64,000 bases of DNA. It comes from Oryzomonas sp. GTDB lineage: Bacteria; Desulfobacterota; Desulfuromonadia; Geobacterales; Pseudopelobacteraceae. Below the pieces are notes generated by a model. The model made no database searches. It was not told where the DNA came from and worked only from the letters and a program-made list of their open reading frames with translations. Below, one piece after another: positions 9,754 through 18,945 of this stretch; position 1 is the first letter of the stretch, and every line of letters starts with the position of its first letter. Both the position numbers and the translations under genes were made by a program. The stretch lies in the NCBI GenBank assembly GCA_031292255.1, contig JARLHN010000016.1, positions 124,001 to 188,000 on the forward strand. The letters are read 5' to 3'.

Positions 9754-11013
9754 ATGAATACCTTTATCGACAAGAAGACTGAAAAGGTCTATTTCCTGAG
9801 CGACCTGATCGGCGCAAAGGCCTTTATCCATGGGAAGAAGGTCGGGAAACTGGGTGATCTGATCATCAGGGAGTCCGATAAAATCCCCGAGGTGACCCAC
9901 ATCGTCGTTACCCGCCCTTTCGGCCACAAAACGCTCCTGGTCCCGTTCGACCGGGTGGAGACGATGGAACTCGGCAAGATAGTCCTCGACATCTCGGACA
10001 TCGCTTCCTTCGAAGGAGAACCGGAAGAGACCCAGGTCCTCCTCAAGGATCATATCCTGGACAAGAAGGTCATCGACCTGGACGAAAACGAGATCGATAT
10101 CGTCTACGACGTCAAACTGGTGCTGCGCAACGGCAGGCTCTACGCCACCGACGTGGACTTCAGCAGGTATGGGCTCCTGAAGCGCCTGGGGCTGCGCTAC
10201 CTTGTCGAGTTCGTCTACCACCTGGCCGAGATGTTCAAGAAGGAGACCATCTCCTGGGCCTATGTCCAGCCGCTGCCCGAGAAGTTGGGGAGCTTCAAGG
10301 GAAACGTGAAATTGAAAATCCTCAAGGAAACGCTTCCCGAGATCCACCCCGTTGACTTGGCGGACATCCTGGAGGAACTCTCCGAGGAACAACGGCTGGC
10401 CATCTTCAACGAACTGGACACCGACCAGGCTTCCGACACCCTGGAAGAGATCGAGCCACGGGTGCAGCGCAGCCTGATCTCGTCAATGGACAAGGAGCGC
10501 GTCGCCGACCTGATCGATGAGATGACCCCGGCCCAGGCGGCCGACGTGCTTTCGGCTCTGCCGTCTGAGGAAGCTGAAGAGATCATGAACCTGATGGAGC
10601 ACACCGAGACGGAAAAGATCGAATTACTCCTTGAAGAACAGGATAATACCATCATCAACCTGGCCACCAAACACTTCATCAGGATGCTGCCGGGCATAAC
10701 AACCGACCTGGCCATAGGTGCGTTCCGCAAATTCGGTGAAGAGGCCGATGTGTTGGATTACATCTACGTCGTCGATCACGACGAAAAACTGGAAGGTGTC
10801 ATAAGCCTCCCCGATCTGCTCATGGCAAAGCCGGAGTCACACCTTCAGGATATCATGGTTACCCAGGTCATCAGTCTTGAGGAGACCGACACCATTGAGG
10901 ACGCCCAGGAGAAATTCGAGCGGTACCGCTTCGATGCCCTGCCGGTCACAACTGCGGACGATGTCATCAAAGGGGTCGTGACCTACCGGGATATCATGGG
11001 GCTTGAACATTAG
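9754..11013 (+). CDS. Soluble PRC-barrel / MgtE N-domain / CBS-pair protein
   Basis: The 419-residue protein begins with two PRC-barrel-like segments (about 17-90 and 97-150). It continues with the helical-repeat MgtE intracellular N domain (about 185-300, HPVDLADILEELSEEQR and DEMTPAQAADVLSALP) and ends with a CBS pair (about 300-419, PDLLMAKPESHLQDIM and RFDALPVTTADDVIKG). In MgtE channels the N and CBS domains sense cytosolic Mg2+ and gate the pore, but the membrane domain is completely absent here. As the third gene of an M-box operon it is probably a Mg2+-sensing regulator of the adjacent transporter. This is an inference. The start has CGAGGTG upstream. Confidence 0.9.
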   Translation: MNTFIDKKTEKVYFLSDLIGAKAFIHGKKVGKLGDLIIRESDKIPEVTHIVVTRPFGHKTLLVPFDRVETMELGKIVLDISDIASFEGEPEETQVLLKDHILDKKVIDLDENEIDIVYDVKLVLRNGRLYATDVDFSRYGLLKRLGLRYLVEFVYHLAEMFKKETISWAYVQPLPEKLGSFKGNVKLKILKETLPEIHPVDLADILEELSEEQRLAIFNELDTDQASDTLEEIEPRVQRSLISSMDKERVADLIDEMTPAQAADVLSALPSEEAEEIMNLMEHTETEKIELLLEEQDNTIINLATKHFIRMLPGITTDLAIGAFRKFGEEADVLDYIYVVDHDEKLEGVISLPDLLMAKPESHLQDIMVTQVISLEETDTIEDAQEKFERYRFDALPVTTADDVIKGVVTYRDIMGLEH

Positions 11014-11151
11014 TCACAAGATGTACCATAAGCGCAGAAACTGCAGATTATAAAGCGTAAAACCATCGAAATTGCTGACGGGGCTGTCTTCATTTCCCCT
11101 GAAACGATTGCTATCCTTGCGGAGGAATAGCTCAATTTGAGGGAGTTTGTC

Positions 11152-12600
11152 ATGAAACAATTTATGAATATTTGTCTGACATTAATTGCGGTAACGATGG
11201 CGGCCGTTACTCCTTTTGCGGCCTATGCCGATACAAATCAGCCGGCATCACCGGCAAATACCCCGGAACACGTTGCCGAAGCGGTGGCGAAAGAAACTAC
11301 TCCGGCAAATCCTGCACTTGCCGCTCTTGAAGCATTGCCGGACTGGTTCCCCAAACTTCTGGGGGGGCAGTTCAACGGCGTATACCAGAACGTACCGCCC
11401 TTCCATAGTCCCTATGTGGGCCCGAACAGCTTCACCCCCACGCGCGGTCAGGATTGGCGCGATTCCACTCAGACGTACGGAGTGTATCTGGGTTCACAGA
11501 TCACCTCAACGCTTCAGGCTTATCTCGACGTCGAATTGTTCCGTGGAAACGGGGTCAGCGATGGCGTGGGACTCGCCGGGAACGTCAACGGAGACGTCGT
11601 CAGGGCCGGATCTTCGAACCTGCCCAAGTCGCCCTATGTGGCACGGATGTATCTAAGGTACTACATTCCACTTTCCTCCGAGACCGAGAAGGTGGAGCGG
11701 GCCATGGACCAACTCCCAGGAGATCAGCCGGTCAGCAGGTGGGAAGTTAAGGCCGGCAGACTGGCTCTTACCGACGACTTCGACCAGAACCGCTACGCCA
11801 ACAATAATCGTACCCAGTTTCTCAACTACGATTTCCTGTTTAACACCTCATGGGACTATGCGGCAGACACACGAGGGTATAGCTACGGCATAACCACCGC
11901 ACTGTACCAGCCACGATGGCGGCTGGCCTTAGGGGTCTTCATGGAACCCAATACGGTCAACGGCGCCGTTTATGATTGGATGAACACTCAGGAGCTTGGA
12001 TACAACCTTGAACTCACTCTGAAACCAAACAATGCAGGAACGGTAGTCCGTCTGCTCACCTATTTCAACGAAGCCCGCATGGGGGATTACAATGCAGCGC
12101 TGGCGCTCGGCCAGTCCACCTCATCAGTTCCCAGTCTTCTGAATGTCGAAAAGCAGGGTGGCACAAAGTATGGTTTCGCGGTAAACTTCGAGCAGCCGCT
12201 GGCCGACGAAGGAGAAACCGGTATTTTCGGGCGCCTCGGCTGGAACGACGGTACGCACGAAACTTGGGCCTATGTGGAATCAGACCGCCATGCAAGCCTC
12301 GGCGGCCAAATAAATGGAGTCCACTGGGGAAGGAAGGAGGACTGTATAGGCCTGGCATATGGAATCAGCGGTCTGTCAACGCAGCATAAGGATTATCTGA
12401 AAGCCAAGGGAATCGGCATGCTCTTAGGGGATGACGGACTCAATTACGGTTTGGAGCAGGTGTTTGAAGCCTACTACCGCGTTCAACTTGGCCCGTATGT
12501 CCAAATCACCCCCGATTTCCAGTTGATTCAGAATCCGGGTTTCAACAAGGATCGTGGCCCGGCGGAGGTCTATGGCCTTCGGACACATGTGAGTTTCTGA
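11152..12600 (+). CDS. OprB-family carbohydrate-selective porin
   Basis: The 482-residue protein has a signal peptide ending at about AAYADTN and then a beta-barrel-like sequence. Segments typical of OprB porins are GRLALTDDFDQNRYANNN, the DWMNTQELGYNLE stretch and the C-terminal ITPDFQLIQNPG and GLRTHVSF, ending in Phe as outer-membrane proteins do. It should let sugars or other small solutes cross the outer membrane. ATG at 11152 is chosen for the GAGGGAG site seven bases upstream; an in-frame TTG at 11137 adds five residues. It stands alone, 138 bases after the Mg2+ operon and before the efflux genes. Confidence 0.85.
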   Translation: MKQFMNICLTLIAVTMAAVTPFAAYADTNQPASPANTPEHVAEAVAKETTPANPALAALEALPDWFPKLLGGQFNGVYQNVPPFHSPYVGPNSFTPTRGQDWRDSTQTYGVYLGSQITSTLQAYLDVELFRGNGVSDGVGLAGNVNGDVVRAGSSNLPKSPYVARMYLRYYIPLSSETEKVERAMDQLPGDQPVSRWEVKAGRLALTDDFDQNRYANNNRTQFLNYDFLFNTSWDYAADTRGYSYGITTALYQPRWRLALGVFMEPNTVNGAVYDWMNTQELGYNLELTLKPNNAGTVVRLLTYFNEARMGDYNAALALGQSTSSVPSLLNVEKQGGTKYGFAVNFEQPLADEGETGIFGRLGWNDGTHETWAYVESDRHASLGGQINGVHWGRKEDCIGLAYGISGLSTQHKDYLKAKGIGMLLGDDGLNYGLEQVFEAYYRVQLGPYVQITPDFQLIQNPGFNKDRGPAEVYGLRTHVSF

Positions 12601-12687
12601 TTGGATCCGGAGCTTATGACTCTAATCCGAACGATAAGTTGACTCCTTTGTTTACTATTATTATTGATTTTATTATTATATTTAACC

Positions 12688-13032
12688 ATGACACTTAGAT
12701 ATAAATTAAATAGAAAATCTTGTTTTTCCGGAATTCGCAATAAAAGGGCCACGCTTGCGCTTTGGCTGGCTCTTATGTTTATTGCCGCATTCCTTGCAGT
12801 CAGTTTTCATCATCATCCTGATGGAAAAGAGCATTCAGACTGTCCTGTATGTGCTGTCAAGTACCATCACGGCACTGGAGCGACATTCTCCGTATTGATT
12901 CTCAGTTTGCCCACGAGCTTTCTTCCAACGTTGTTATTATTCATATCTTATCTGGCCCAACCCTCCCGATATTTTTCCATGTCACTTGGCCGTTCTCCCC
13001 CCACTTCAAAGCAGTATTGTCAATATTCGTAG
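12688..13032 (+). CDS. Small membrane protein with His/Cys motif, upstream of the RND operon
   Basis: The reading frame encodes about 114 residues with a basic N-terminus, a hydrophobic helix (ALWLALMFIAAFLAVSF) followed by HHHPDGKEHSDCPVCAV, and a second hydrophobic stretch. Small proteins of this look, with a His cluster and a CxxC after a signal-anchor, often sit just ahead of CzcCBA/CusCBA efflux operons and resemble the DUF2946 type. I see no good ribosome site at the ATG (upstream bases are nearly all A/T), so the start is uncertain. A metal-related role is inferred from the motif and the neighbours. Confidence 0.55.
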   Translation: MTLRYKLNRKSCFSGIRNKRATLALWLALMFIAAFLAVSFHHHPDGKEHSDCPVCAVKYHHGTGATFSVLILSLPTSFLPTLLLFISYLAQPSRYFSMSLGRSPPTSKQYCQYS

Positions 13033-13128
13033 ATACCGGCACAAGGGTGCTTTTCCAAAAGACATCCACAAAAATTTTTCCATCTTTGGCACTCACGACC
13101 ACACAACATGTGTTAGGGCTATACTCCT

Positions 13129-14379
13129 ATGATCAAAATCAGCTGCAACAAAGCGTTCTCTTTATGCGTGGCGCTTCTTCTGACCCTTTCGTTCCCTGCC
13201 GCTGCCTTGGCAATGGACGACGAAATTCCCCTGAATCGGGCGCTTGAGCAATTTTATAAAAACAACTACGACATGCTCATCAACAAGTATGAGATAGATA
13301 AGGCTGAAGCGGATTTTGTCGGCACAAAATTACTGCCTAACCCATCCCTGTCCTTCAATTACATCGGCCTCGGACTTTCCTCATTTCCCAATGCGGGAGA
13401 CAACACCCAGATGACCGTTCGGCTTGATCAACTTATCGAGTTGGGGGGAAAAAAGGGGTTTCGGGTGGAGGCTGCGCAGGAAACCCTCGAAGCGGCCAAA
13501 CTTGGGTACCGAGACACCATCAGGACCCTCCTGTCCGGCTTTTATACGCTATTTTACAACCTGAAACTCGACGTTCTCAATGCGGAGCTCGCCAAGGATG
13601 AACTGCAAAGGTTTGACCGAACTCTTGGGATAGCGCAGAAAAGGTTCAGTGCGGGGCACCTGTCGTTAGTGGATTATACAAAAATCAGAATCGCACGTAT
13701 AGATCTGGAAAATACACTGACCACAGTCGAGACCCAGCTGAAAAACGACAGCGAACAGTTCCGCTTCCTCATCGGAAGCGTCAAGACACCAAGCCCCTTA
13801 TTGCTTCTCAAGGAAACGTTTCCCGACTATGACGAAGACAGGTTGACGGAATTAGCCTATCAAAACCGGTATGACCTGCTTTCCTTGCAGAAGCAGCAAA
13901 AAGCGGCCGGATACAACAACTCCCTTGCAAAAGCGGGTCAAATCCCGGACATCACCGTTGGAGCGGAATATGACGCGTACGGCATACACAATACTCCCAC
14001 CGTCGGCTTTGGTTTCAGTATTCCCCTCCCACTCTTCAACCGCAACCAAGGTGAAATTCAGAGGAGGAATGCGGAATACGGGCAGATAGAGGCCCAGATC
14101 GAAAAGACGCGGAAACAGATAGTGGTGGATGTCCGGCTGGCCATCAACAATTTTGCGGCTTCTTTGAAGGTCTATGAATCCTACAAAACGCGAAAGGCGG
14201 AAATGGAGGAGTTGCTGAATAGATCGGAAAAGGCTTTTTCGCTTGGGGGGATCACCGCCCTTGACCTGCTCGATACTCAGAAGACCCACCGGGATTTCAT
14301 GACCAAATACAACCAGTCCATTATCCAGAGCAATTTGAACGAAGAACTCATCAAAGTCGCGACCGGAGAAATAAAGTGA
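13129..14379 (+). CDS. TolC-family outer membrane efflux protein (CzcC-like)
   Basis: The 416-residue protein has a signal peptide (cleaved near ALAMDDE) and the duplicated alpha-helical hairpin architecture of outer membrane efflux channels, with PNPSLSFNY in the first half and IGVEYD-like/GFGFSIPLPLFNRNQGE in the second. It would form the exit duct of a tripartite RND pump. Its stop overlaps the GTG start of the adaptor gene, so the three efflux genes are translationally coupled. Similarity to CzcC/CusC types is inferred from the linked pump. Confidence 0.9.
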   Translation: MIKISCNKAFSLCVALLLTLSFPAAALAMDDEIPLNRALEQFYKNNYDMLINKYEIDKAEADFVGTKLLPNPSLSFNYIGLGLSSFPNAGDNTQMTVRLDQLIELGGKKGFRVEAAQETLEAAKLGYRDTIRTLLSGFYTLFYNLKLDVLNAELAKDELQRFDRTLGIAQKRFSAGHLSLVDYTKIRIARIDLENTLTTVETQLKNDSEQFRFLIGSVKTPSPLLLLKETFPDYDEDRLTELAYQNRYDLLSLQKQQKAAGYNNSLAKAGQIPDITVGAEYDAYGIHNTPTVGFGFSIPLPLFNRNQGEIQRRNAEYGQIEAQIEKTRKQIVVDVRLAINNFAASLKVYESYKTRKAEMEELLNRSEKAFSLGGITALDLLDTQKTHRDFMTKYNQSIIQSNLNEELIKVATGEIK

Positions 14380-15416
14380 AGAGAATTATTGTTCTGATCA
14401 TTGCAGTTGTAGCCTTGGCCGGCTGTGAAAAGAATGAGCCGCCGAAGGTAGAGGCCAAGGTGGAACTGAAAACCTTCAAAGTGTCCGCGCAGAAAGTCCA
14501 GGCATTTGTCGATGCAACGGGAACTGTCCAGCCGGATTTGGATGGAGCCGCAAAAATACTGACTCCCCTGGCCGGGTCGGTAGAAAAGATTTTAGTCAGG
14601 GTTGGGGATGGCGTTAAACAGGGAACTCCGCTGGCGCTGTTGAGAAGCTCCGATGTCAGCGATGCGTATGCGGGCCACCTGTCCGCTCTGGCGCAACTGA
14701 AGCAGGCCGAACGGAGCTATGATCTTAACAAAAAATTATTCGAGATCGGTGCGGTTACCAAGAACGACCTCCTGACCAGCGAGGCTAATTACGAGCAGTC
14801 CAAGGCTATCGTGGAGGGGCTGAAGAAGAAGCTTGATATCTACGGCACTTCCCGCGGTAGCGGCAGTAAGGGCAATCTGACCATTCGCTCTCCTATCGCC
14901 GGCAATGTGGTGGACATGCAGGCGCACATGGGTGATCGCTTTGACACGAGTACGCCGCTCATGATCGTGGCGAATCCCAATCGCTCCCTGATAGTGGCCA
15001 ACATCTATGACACCGATGTCGCCAAGGTACACAACGGGAGTACGGTAACCTTTACCACCGATGTCTTCCCGGATATCACCTTCAAGGGGACGATCAGCTA
15101 CGTGAGCGATGTGGAAGACCCCGACTCGAAGACGATCAAGACCTATATCCGCCTGATCGGTCATACAACCATGCTGAAGCAGAACATGTTTCTCAAAATA
15201 AGGATTTTTGATGGGGAACGACTCCTGCCGGTGATAGCCAAGTCTGCCATGATCTACAAGGAAGGAAAGTTTTACGTCCAGCTGAAAACCCCCTCCGGGT
15301 TCGAACAGCGGGAAATCAAGCCACTTCGAGACGTCTCGGAAAAGTATTCGGCAGTGCAAGGGTTGAAGGACGGGGACCTGATCGCCATCTCGGCCATGGA
15401 CAAGGAGCAGCCATGA
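14376..15416 (+). CDS. RND efflux periplasmic adaptor subunit (membrane fusion lipoprotein)
   Basis: The 346-residue protein starts at GTG overlapping the previous stop and has a lipoprotein signal, with Cys17 in VVALAGCEKN. It has the order of an HlyD/CzcB-type adaptor: a lipoyl half-motif (LAGSVEKILVRVGDGVKQGTPLA, about 65-87), a short helical hairpin, the second half (IRSPIAGNVVDM) and beta-barrel and membrane-proximal domains. It links the inner-membrane pump to the outer channel. No N-terminal metal-binding His-rich extension is visible. Its stop overlaps the start of the pump gene by ATGA. Confidence 0.9.
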   Translation: MKRIIVLIIAVVALAGCEKNEPPKVEAKVELKTFKVSAQKVQAFVDATGTVQPDLDGAAKILTPLAGSVEKILVRVGDGVKQGTPLALLRSSDVSDAYAGHLSALAQLKQAERSYDLNKKLFEIGAVTKNDLLTSEANYEQSKAIVEGLKKKLDIYGTSRGSGSKGNLTIRSPIAGNVVDMQAHMGDRFDTSTPLMIVANPNRSLIVANIYDTDVAKVHNGSTVTFTTDVFPDITFKGTISYVSDVEDPDSKTIKTYIRLIGHTTMLKQNMFLKIRIFDGERLLPVIAKSAMIYKEGKFYVQLKTPSGFEQREIKPLRDVSEKYSAVQGLKDGDLIAISAMDKEQP

Positions 15417-18400
15417 AACAATATGGCATTATGAGGCACTGGGTTCTCTTTGTCACGGACAACAGCCTGCTCTTTTTTTTGTTGGTATCCGCCGCACTTC
15501 TCCTCTCGCTTTTCTTCGTCAAGGACCTCAATGTGGAGGCGTTCCCCGACCCCGCCCCTCCGATCATCGAGATGGTGACCCTTTACGAGGGGAGGTCCGC
15601 CGAGGAGGTGGAACGGCAGATCACGATTGCCCTCGAAGTGGCCCTTGCCGGGATGGAGGGGATGGAGCGGATCAACTCCGTGTCCCTTTACGGCCTTTCA
15701 GACATCAAATGCAAATTCTCCTACCATACCAATTTCAAGGAGGCGAAGCAGGAAGTCATCAACCGCCTCGCCAACGTGACCTTGCCGGATGGGTTGCAGC
15801 CATCCATCATCCCAAACCCTATGGGGGAGGTGATGCGCTACACCCTGACCGGTTCCGACAACCTTCTCGAATTACGGACGACCCAGGACTGGGCAGTGGC
15901 CCGCTACCTGAAAACCGCGGACGGTGTCGAGGATGTGTCGAGTTACGGGGGGTACATCAAGGCATACTCGGTTACCGTCCAACCGGAGAACCTTGTCAAA
16001 TATGGGATAACCCTTTCCCAGGTGCTCGATGGCCTGGCAAAATCGAATCTGAATGTAGGTGGAAGGGTAATCGAACAAGGTGACCAGTACTACATGGTCA
16101 GGGGACTTGGCCTGATCCGGAACCTTGCCGATGTCGAGAACGCCCTGGTCACGACCAAGGGGGGCAAGCCGGTTCTTGTGAAGAACATCGCCCAGGTGAG
16201 CATCGGAAACATTCCGCAGACCGGCATCGTCGGCCTCGACAATCGGGACGAGGTTACCATGGGAACGGTAATCCTGAGAAAGGATGCCAAGAGCATCCCC
16301 TCCATAAAATCGATCCACGACAAGATAACAGAACTCAACACCCGCATCCTCCCTAAGGGCATCCGGGTGGTCCCCTTCTATGAGCGGTGGGATTTAGTCG
16401 TCACCGTCGTCAAGAAGGTGATTGAGACCGCGTCCTCGGGAATCTTTCTGGTGGCCATTGCCCTCTTTCTCTTCCTGGGCAATTTTCGGGCGGCGCTTCT
16501 CACTGCGATCATCATCCCGGTATCCCTTCTCATCACGCTTGCCGTGATGGCCATCAGAGGGGAGTCGGCCAATCTGCTCTCCATCGGTGCCATTGATTTC
16601 GGGATCATCGCCGACATTCCCCTGATTTTCATCGAAGACTACTTCCGGCTCGCCAAACGCCATGGCCCCGGCACTCGCTCAATCGTCAATGCCGCGGAAG
16701 AAGTGGGAAAACCGATGCTCTTTTCCGTGGGGATTATCCTCCTCGCCTTTATCCCGATCTTCATGATGAAGGGCGCAGAGGCTCAGATATTTGCCCCAAT
16801 GGCCAAAACCTACCTCTATGCCATCATCTTCACCCTGGTGCTTACCATGACCTATTTGGTGGCGGCAAAGCACCTTTTCCTCGAACATGCCGTAGACCGG
16901 GAGTTTCGTTTCATCGTGCGCCTCAGGGAGTGGTACGAAAAGACGGTTATCTACCTTCTGCGTCATTCACGCCGCACCCTCCTCATCACCTTTTCAGTCG
17001 TCGGGATCGGCCTCCTGGTGGGGGTAAAGCTGATCGGAAGCCAGTTTCTGCCTAAGATGGACGAAGGAAATATGTACATCCGTATTGTTTTCCCCTACTC
17101 GATTTCCTTGACCAAGACCTATGAGAATGCCAAGAAGGCGCGTGACCTCCTGGAACTCCTTCCAGAGGTCAGTACCGTGGAGTTTCAAAGCGGGCGGCCG
17201 GAGGACGGCACCGACCCTAGCGGTCCCTTTAACTCTGAATATTACGTTAACCTCAAACCGTATGATCGGTGGCCGCATGGTGTCACAAAGGAACGACTTG
17301 AAGACACTGCCCGGGAAGAATTGAAGAAGCTCTTTCCCACCGCCGATATCAACGTTTCCCAGTATATCCAGGATAATCTGGAAGAGGTGATGTCGGGGGT
17401 CAAGGGGGAAAACTCGGTGAAGATCTTCGGCGATGACCTGGCGGAACTCGACCGGCTGGCCAAGCAGGTAAAGGAGGGGCTTGAAAAGATTCCCGGCATC
17501 GAGGACGAAGGTATCCTTAGAGAGTTGGGACAGCCCAACCTCTTAATCGATGTCAACCGGGAAACCGCATCCAGCCTCGGGCTGACGGTACAGGATGTCC
17601 TCGATACCGTCTCGGCGGCACTGGGAGGGAAAGATATAAGTAAGGTGATCGAAGGGGAAAAGAGTTTTTCCCTCCTGGTCAGCTTCCCCGCGAACTATCG
17701 CAGAGAGCCAGACAGGATCTCCGGCATCCCCATAGTGCTCCCCAATGGCGGCGTCACCCCGCTTTCACGTCTGGCAAATATCCGTTACGACACCGGGGCC
17801 TCGTTCATCTATCGGGAAGGATTCAGAAAATATATACCGATCAAGTTCACGGTGACCTCCAAGGACCTGGGGGGTACGGTCGCGCGTGCCCAACAGGAAG
17901 CCGCAAAGATCAAGCTTCCGGAAGGGTACTACATGGAATGGAGCGGCATGTTCAATGAGATGAAAGAATCGTTCCACAGGTTTCTGATCTCCGTGCCGAT
18001 TGCCGTATTCCTTATCCTGGCTGCACTGTACCTGATGTACCGATCGGTGCGGAATGTCATGATCACCATGGCAGCGCCTCTATTCTCGGTATTCGCCGGG
18101 TTGACCGCATTATTACTGGTCGGCGAATCGCTCAGCGTTTCCTCGATGGTCGGCTTCATCTCCATTATCGGTGTTTCCATCCTCAATTCTTCGGTCATCA
18201 TCAGTCACTACATCAGCCTCTCCCTGGACGGGAGCAGCAGTGAAGAGGCAATCATGGAAACCGTGCGGGATAAGTTCCGTCCAGTCACCATGGGGGGCTT
18301 CGTGGCAGCCTTGGGGTTGTTGCCCGCTGCCTTGGCTCATGGCATTGGCAGTCAGGTGCAAAAACCGCTGGCAATAGTGGTGGTTGGGGGGATGTTGGTG

Positions 18401-18463
18401 GGGACGGCAATGATTCTGCTCATAACGCCGCTTCTTCTGAAACACGTTCAGGTGGATCAGTAG
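15413..18463 (+). CDS. HME-type RND efflux pump (CzcA/CusA family)
   Basis: The 1016-residue inner-membrane transporter has the duplicated RND topology, with one helix plus a large periplasmic loop twice. The heavy-metal-efflux signature lies in the fourth helix: GAIDFGIIADIPLIFIED, with Asp395, Asp401 and Glu408 in the same spacing as the proton-relay residues of CzcA (402, 408, 415). The periplasmic entry contains EAFPDPAPPIIEMVT. It should export divalent or monovalent metal cations using the proton gradient; which metal cannot be read with confidence. It is the last gene of the overlapping three-gene operon. Confidence 0.92.
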   Translation: MKQYGIMRHWVLFVTDNSLLFFLLVSAALLLSLFFVKDLNVEAFPDPAPPIIEMVTLYEGRSAEEVERQITIALEVALAGMEGMERINSVSLYGLSDIKCKFSYHTNFKEAKQEVINRLANVTLPDGLQPSIIPNPMGEVMRYTLTGSDNLLELRTTQDWAVARYLKTADGVEDVSSYGGYIKAYSVTVQPENLVKYGITLSQVLDGLAKSNLNVGGRVIEQGDQYYMVRGLGLIRNLADVENALVTTKGGKPVLVKNIAQVSIGNIPQTGIVGLDNRDEVTMGTVILRKDAKSIPSIKSIHDKITELNTRILPKGIRVVPFYERWDLVVTVVKKVIETASSGIFLVAIALFLFLGNFRAALLTAIIIPVSLLITLAVMAIRGESANLLSIGAIDFGIIADIPLIFIEDYFRLAKRHGPGTRSIVNAAEEVGKPMLFSVGIILLAFIPIFMMKGAEAQIFAPMAKTYLYAIIFTLVLTMTYLVAAKHLFLEHAVDREFRFIVRLREWYEKTVIYLLRHSRRTLLITFSVVGIGLLVGVKLIGSQFLPKMDEGNMYIRIVFPYSISLTKTYENAKKARDLLELLPEVSTVEFQSGRPEDGTDPSGPFNSEYYVNLKPYDRWPHGVTKERLEDTAREELKKLFPTADINVSQYIQDNLEEVMSGVKGENSVKIFGDDLAELDRLAKQVKEGLEKIPGIEDEGILRELGQPNLLIDVNRETASSLGLTVQDVLDTVSAALGGKDISKVIEGEKSFSLLVSFPANYRREPDRISGIPIVLPNGGVTPLSRLANIRYDTGASFIYREGFRKYIPIKFTVTSKDLGGTVARAQQEAAKIKLPEGYYMEWSGMFNEMKESFHRFLISVPIAVFLILAALYLMYRSVRNVMITMAAPLFSVFAGLTALLLVGESLSVSSMVGFISIIGVSILNSSVIISHYISLSLDGSSSEEAIMETVRDKFRPVTMGGFVAALGLLPAALAHGIGSQVQKPLAIVVVGGMLVGTAMILLITPLLLKHVQVDQ

Positions 18464-18478
18464 ACGTTGTGCTGACGA

Positions 18479-18657
18479 AACCCAGATATTCCATGAGGCG
18501 GTAGCTTTGCTCCTGCACGAGCCCTGCCGGACATATTCCTGCATCTTGCCGCCCGGGTTCCTCACCAATGGCCCTGCTATTGCCTCGTCAACCGGACGAC
18601 AAGCCACAAAGGAATATGCCTCGGCAGCATCTCGTGCCCTAATGGAAAATCTGGGTT
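18479..18657. repeat. 179-bp inverted-repeat element, family A copy 1
   Basis: It starts 15 bases after the pump stop codon. The terminal inverted repeats are AACCCAGATATTCCATGAGG and, inverted, CCTAATGGAAAATCTGGGTT. Internal arms also mirror each other (TGCACGAG...ATATTCC against GGAATAT...CTCGTGC), so the whole can fold into one long hairpin. A second copy of exactly the same length lies at 27318-27496, and the right-hand 70 bases are almost identical. No coding potential. Confidence 0.9.
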
Positions 18658-18882
18658 GAATAACTTGTAATTGAATGTGCGTTGAACGGATATTATTCAC
18701 ACAGGCATAAACGGGTGAATGTCTTACAGGAGGAATAATGCATGACCATGGTTTACTTTGCATTCAACAACGGACTTGAACCGAGCGTAACGGCGGCAAG
18801 TTGGAAATATGTTCAGCAGCGCCTGGATGAATAGAGCGGGGAACTGAAAGGCACATCCATAAAGACCTATACGGACAAAATA

Positions 18883-18920
18883 CAAACGCCGTGCAGCCAT
18901 AACAGGCTGCACGGCGTTTG
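18883..18920 (-). terminator. Strong intrinsic terminator of the livJ-like gene
   Basis: A 16-bp perfect inverted repeat (CAAACGCCGTGCAGCC at 18883-18898 and its complement at 18905-18920) with a six-base loop is followed on the minus strand by TATTTTGT. It lies 26 bases beyond the stop of the binding-protein gene. The stretch 18658-18882 shows no gene. Confidence 0.85.
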
Positions 18921-18945
18921 CATTCGCGGAGGGTTGAAACGCAAT

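Noticed and set aside
11050..11131. Short in-frame stretch resembling the start of an Asp23-type protein (IEIADGAVFISPETIAILAEE-like)
   Set aside because: It has no start codon and only about 30 codons, so it is too short to call even as a relic.
18724..18912. 62-codon minus-strand frame before the livJ terminator
   Set aside because: It runs through the terminator hairpin and has no similarity or ribosome site.
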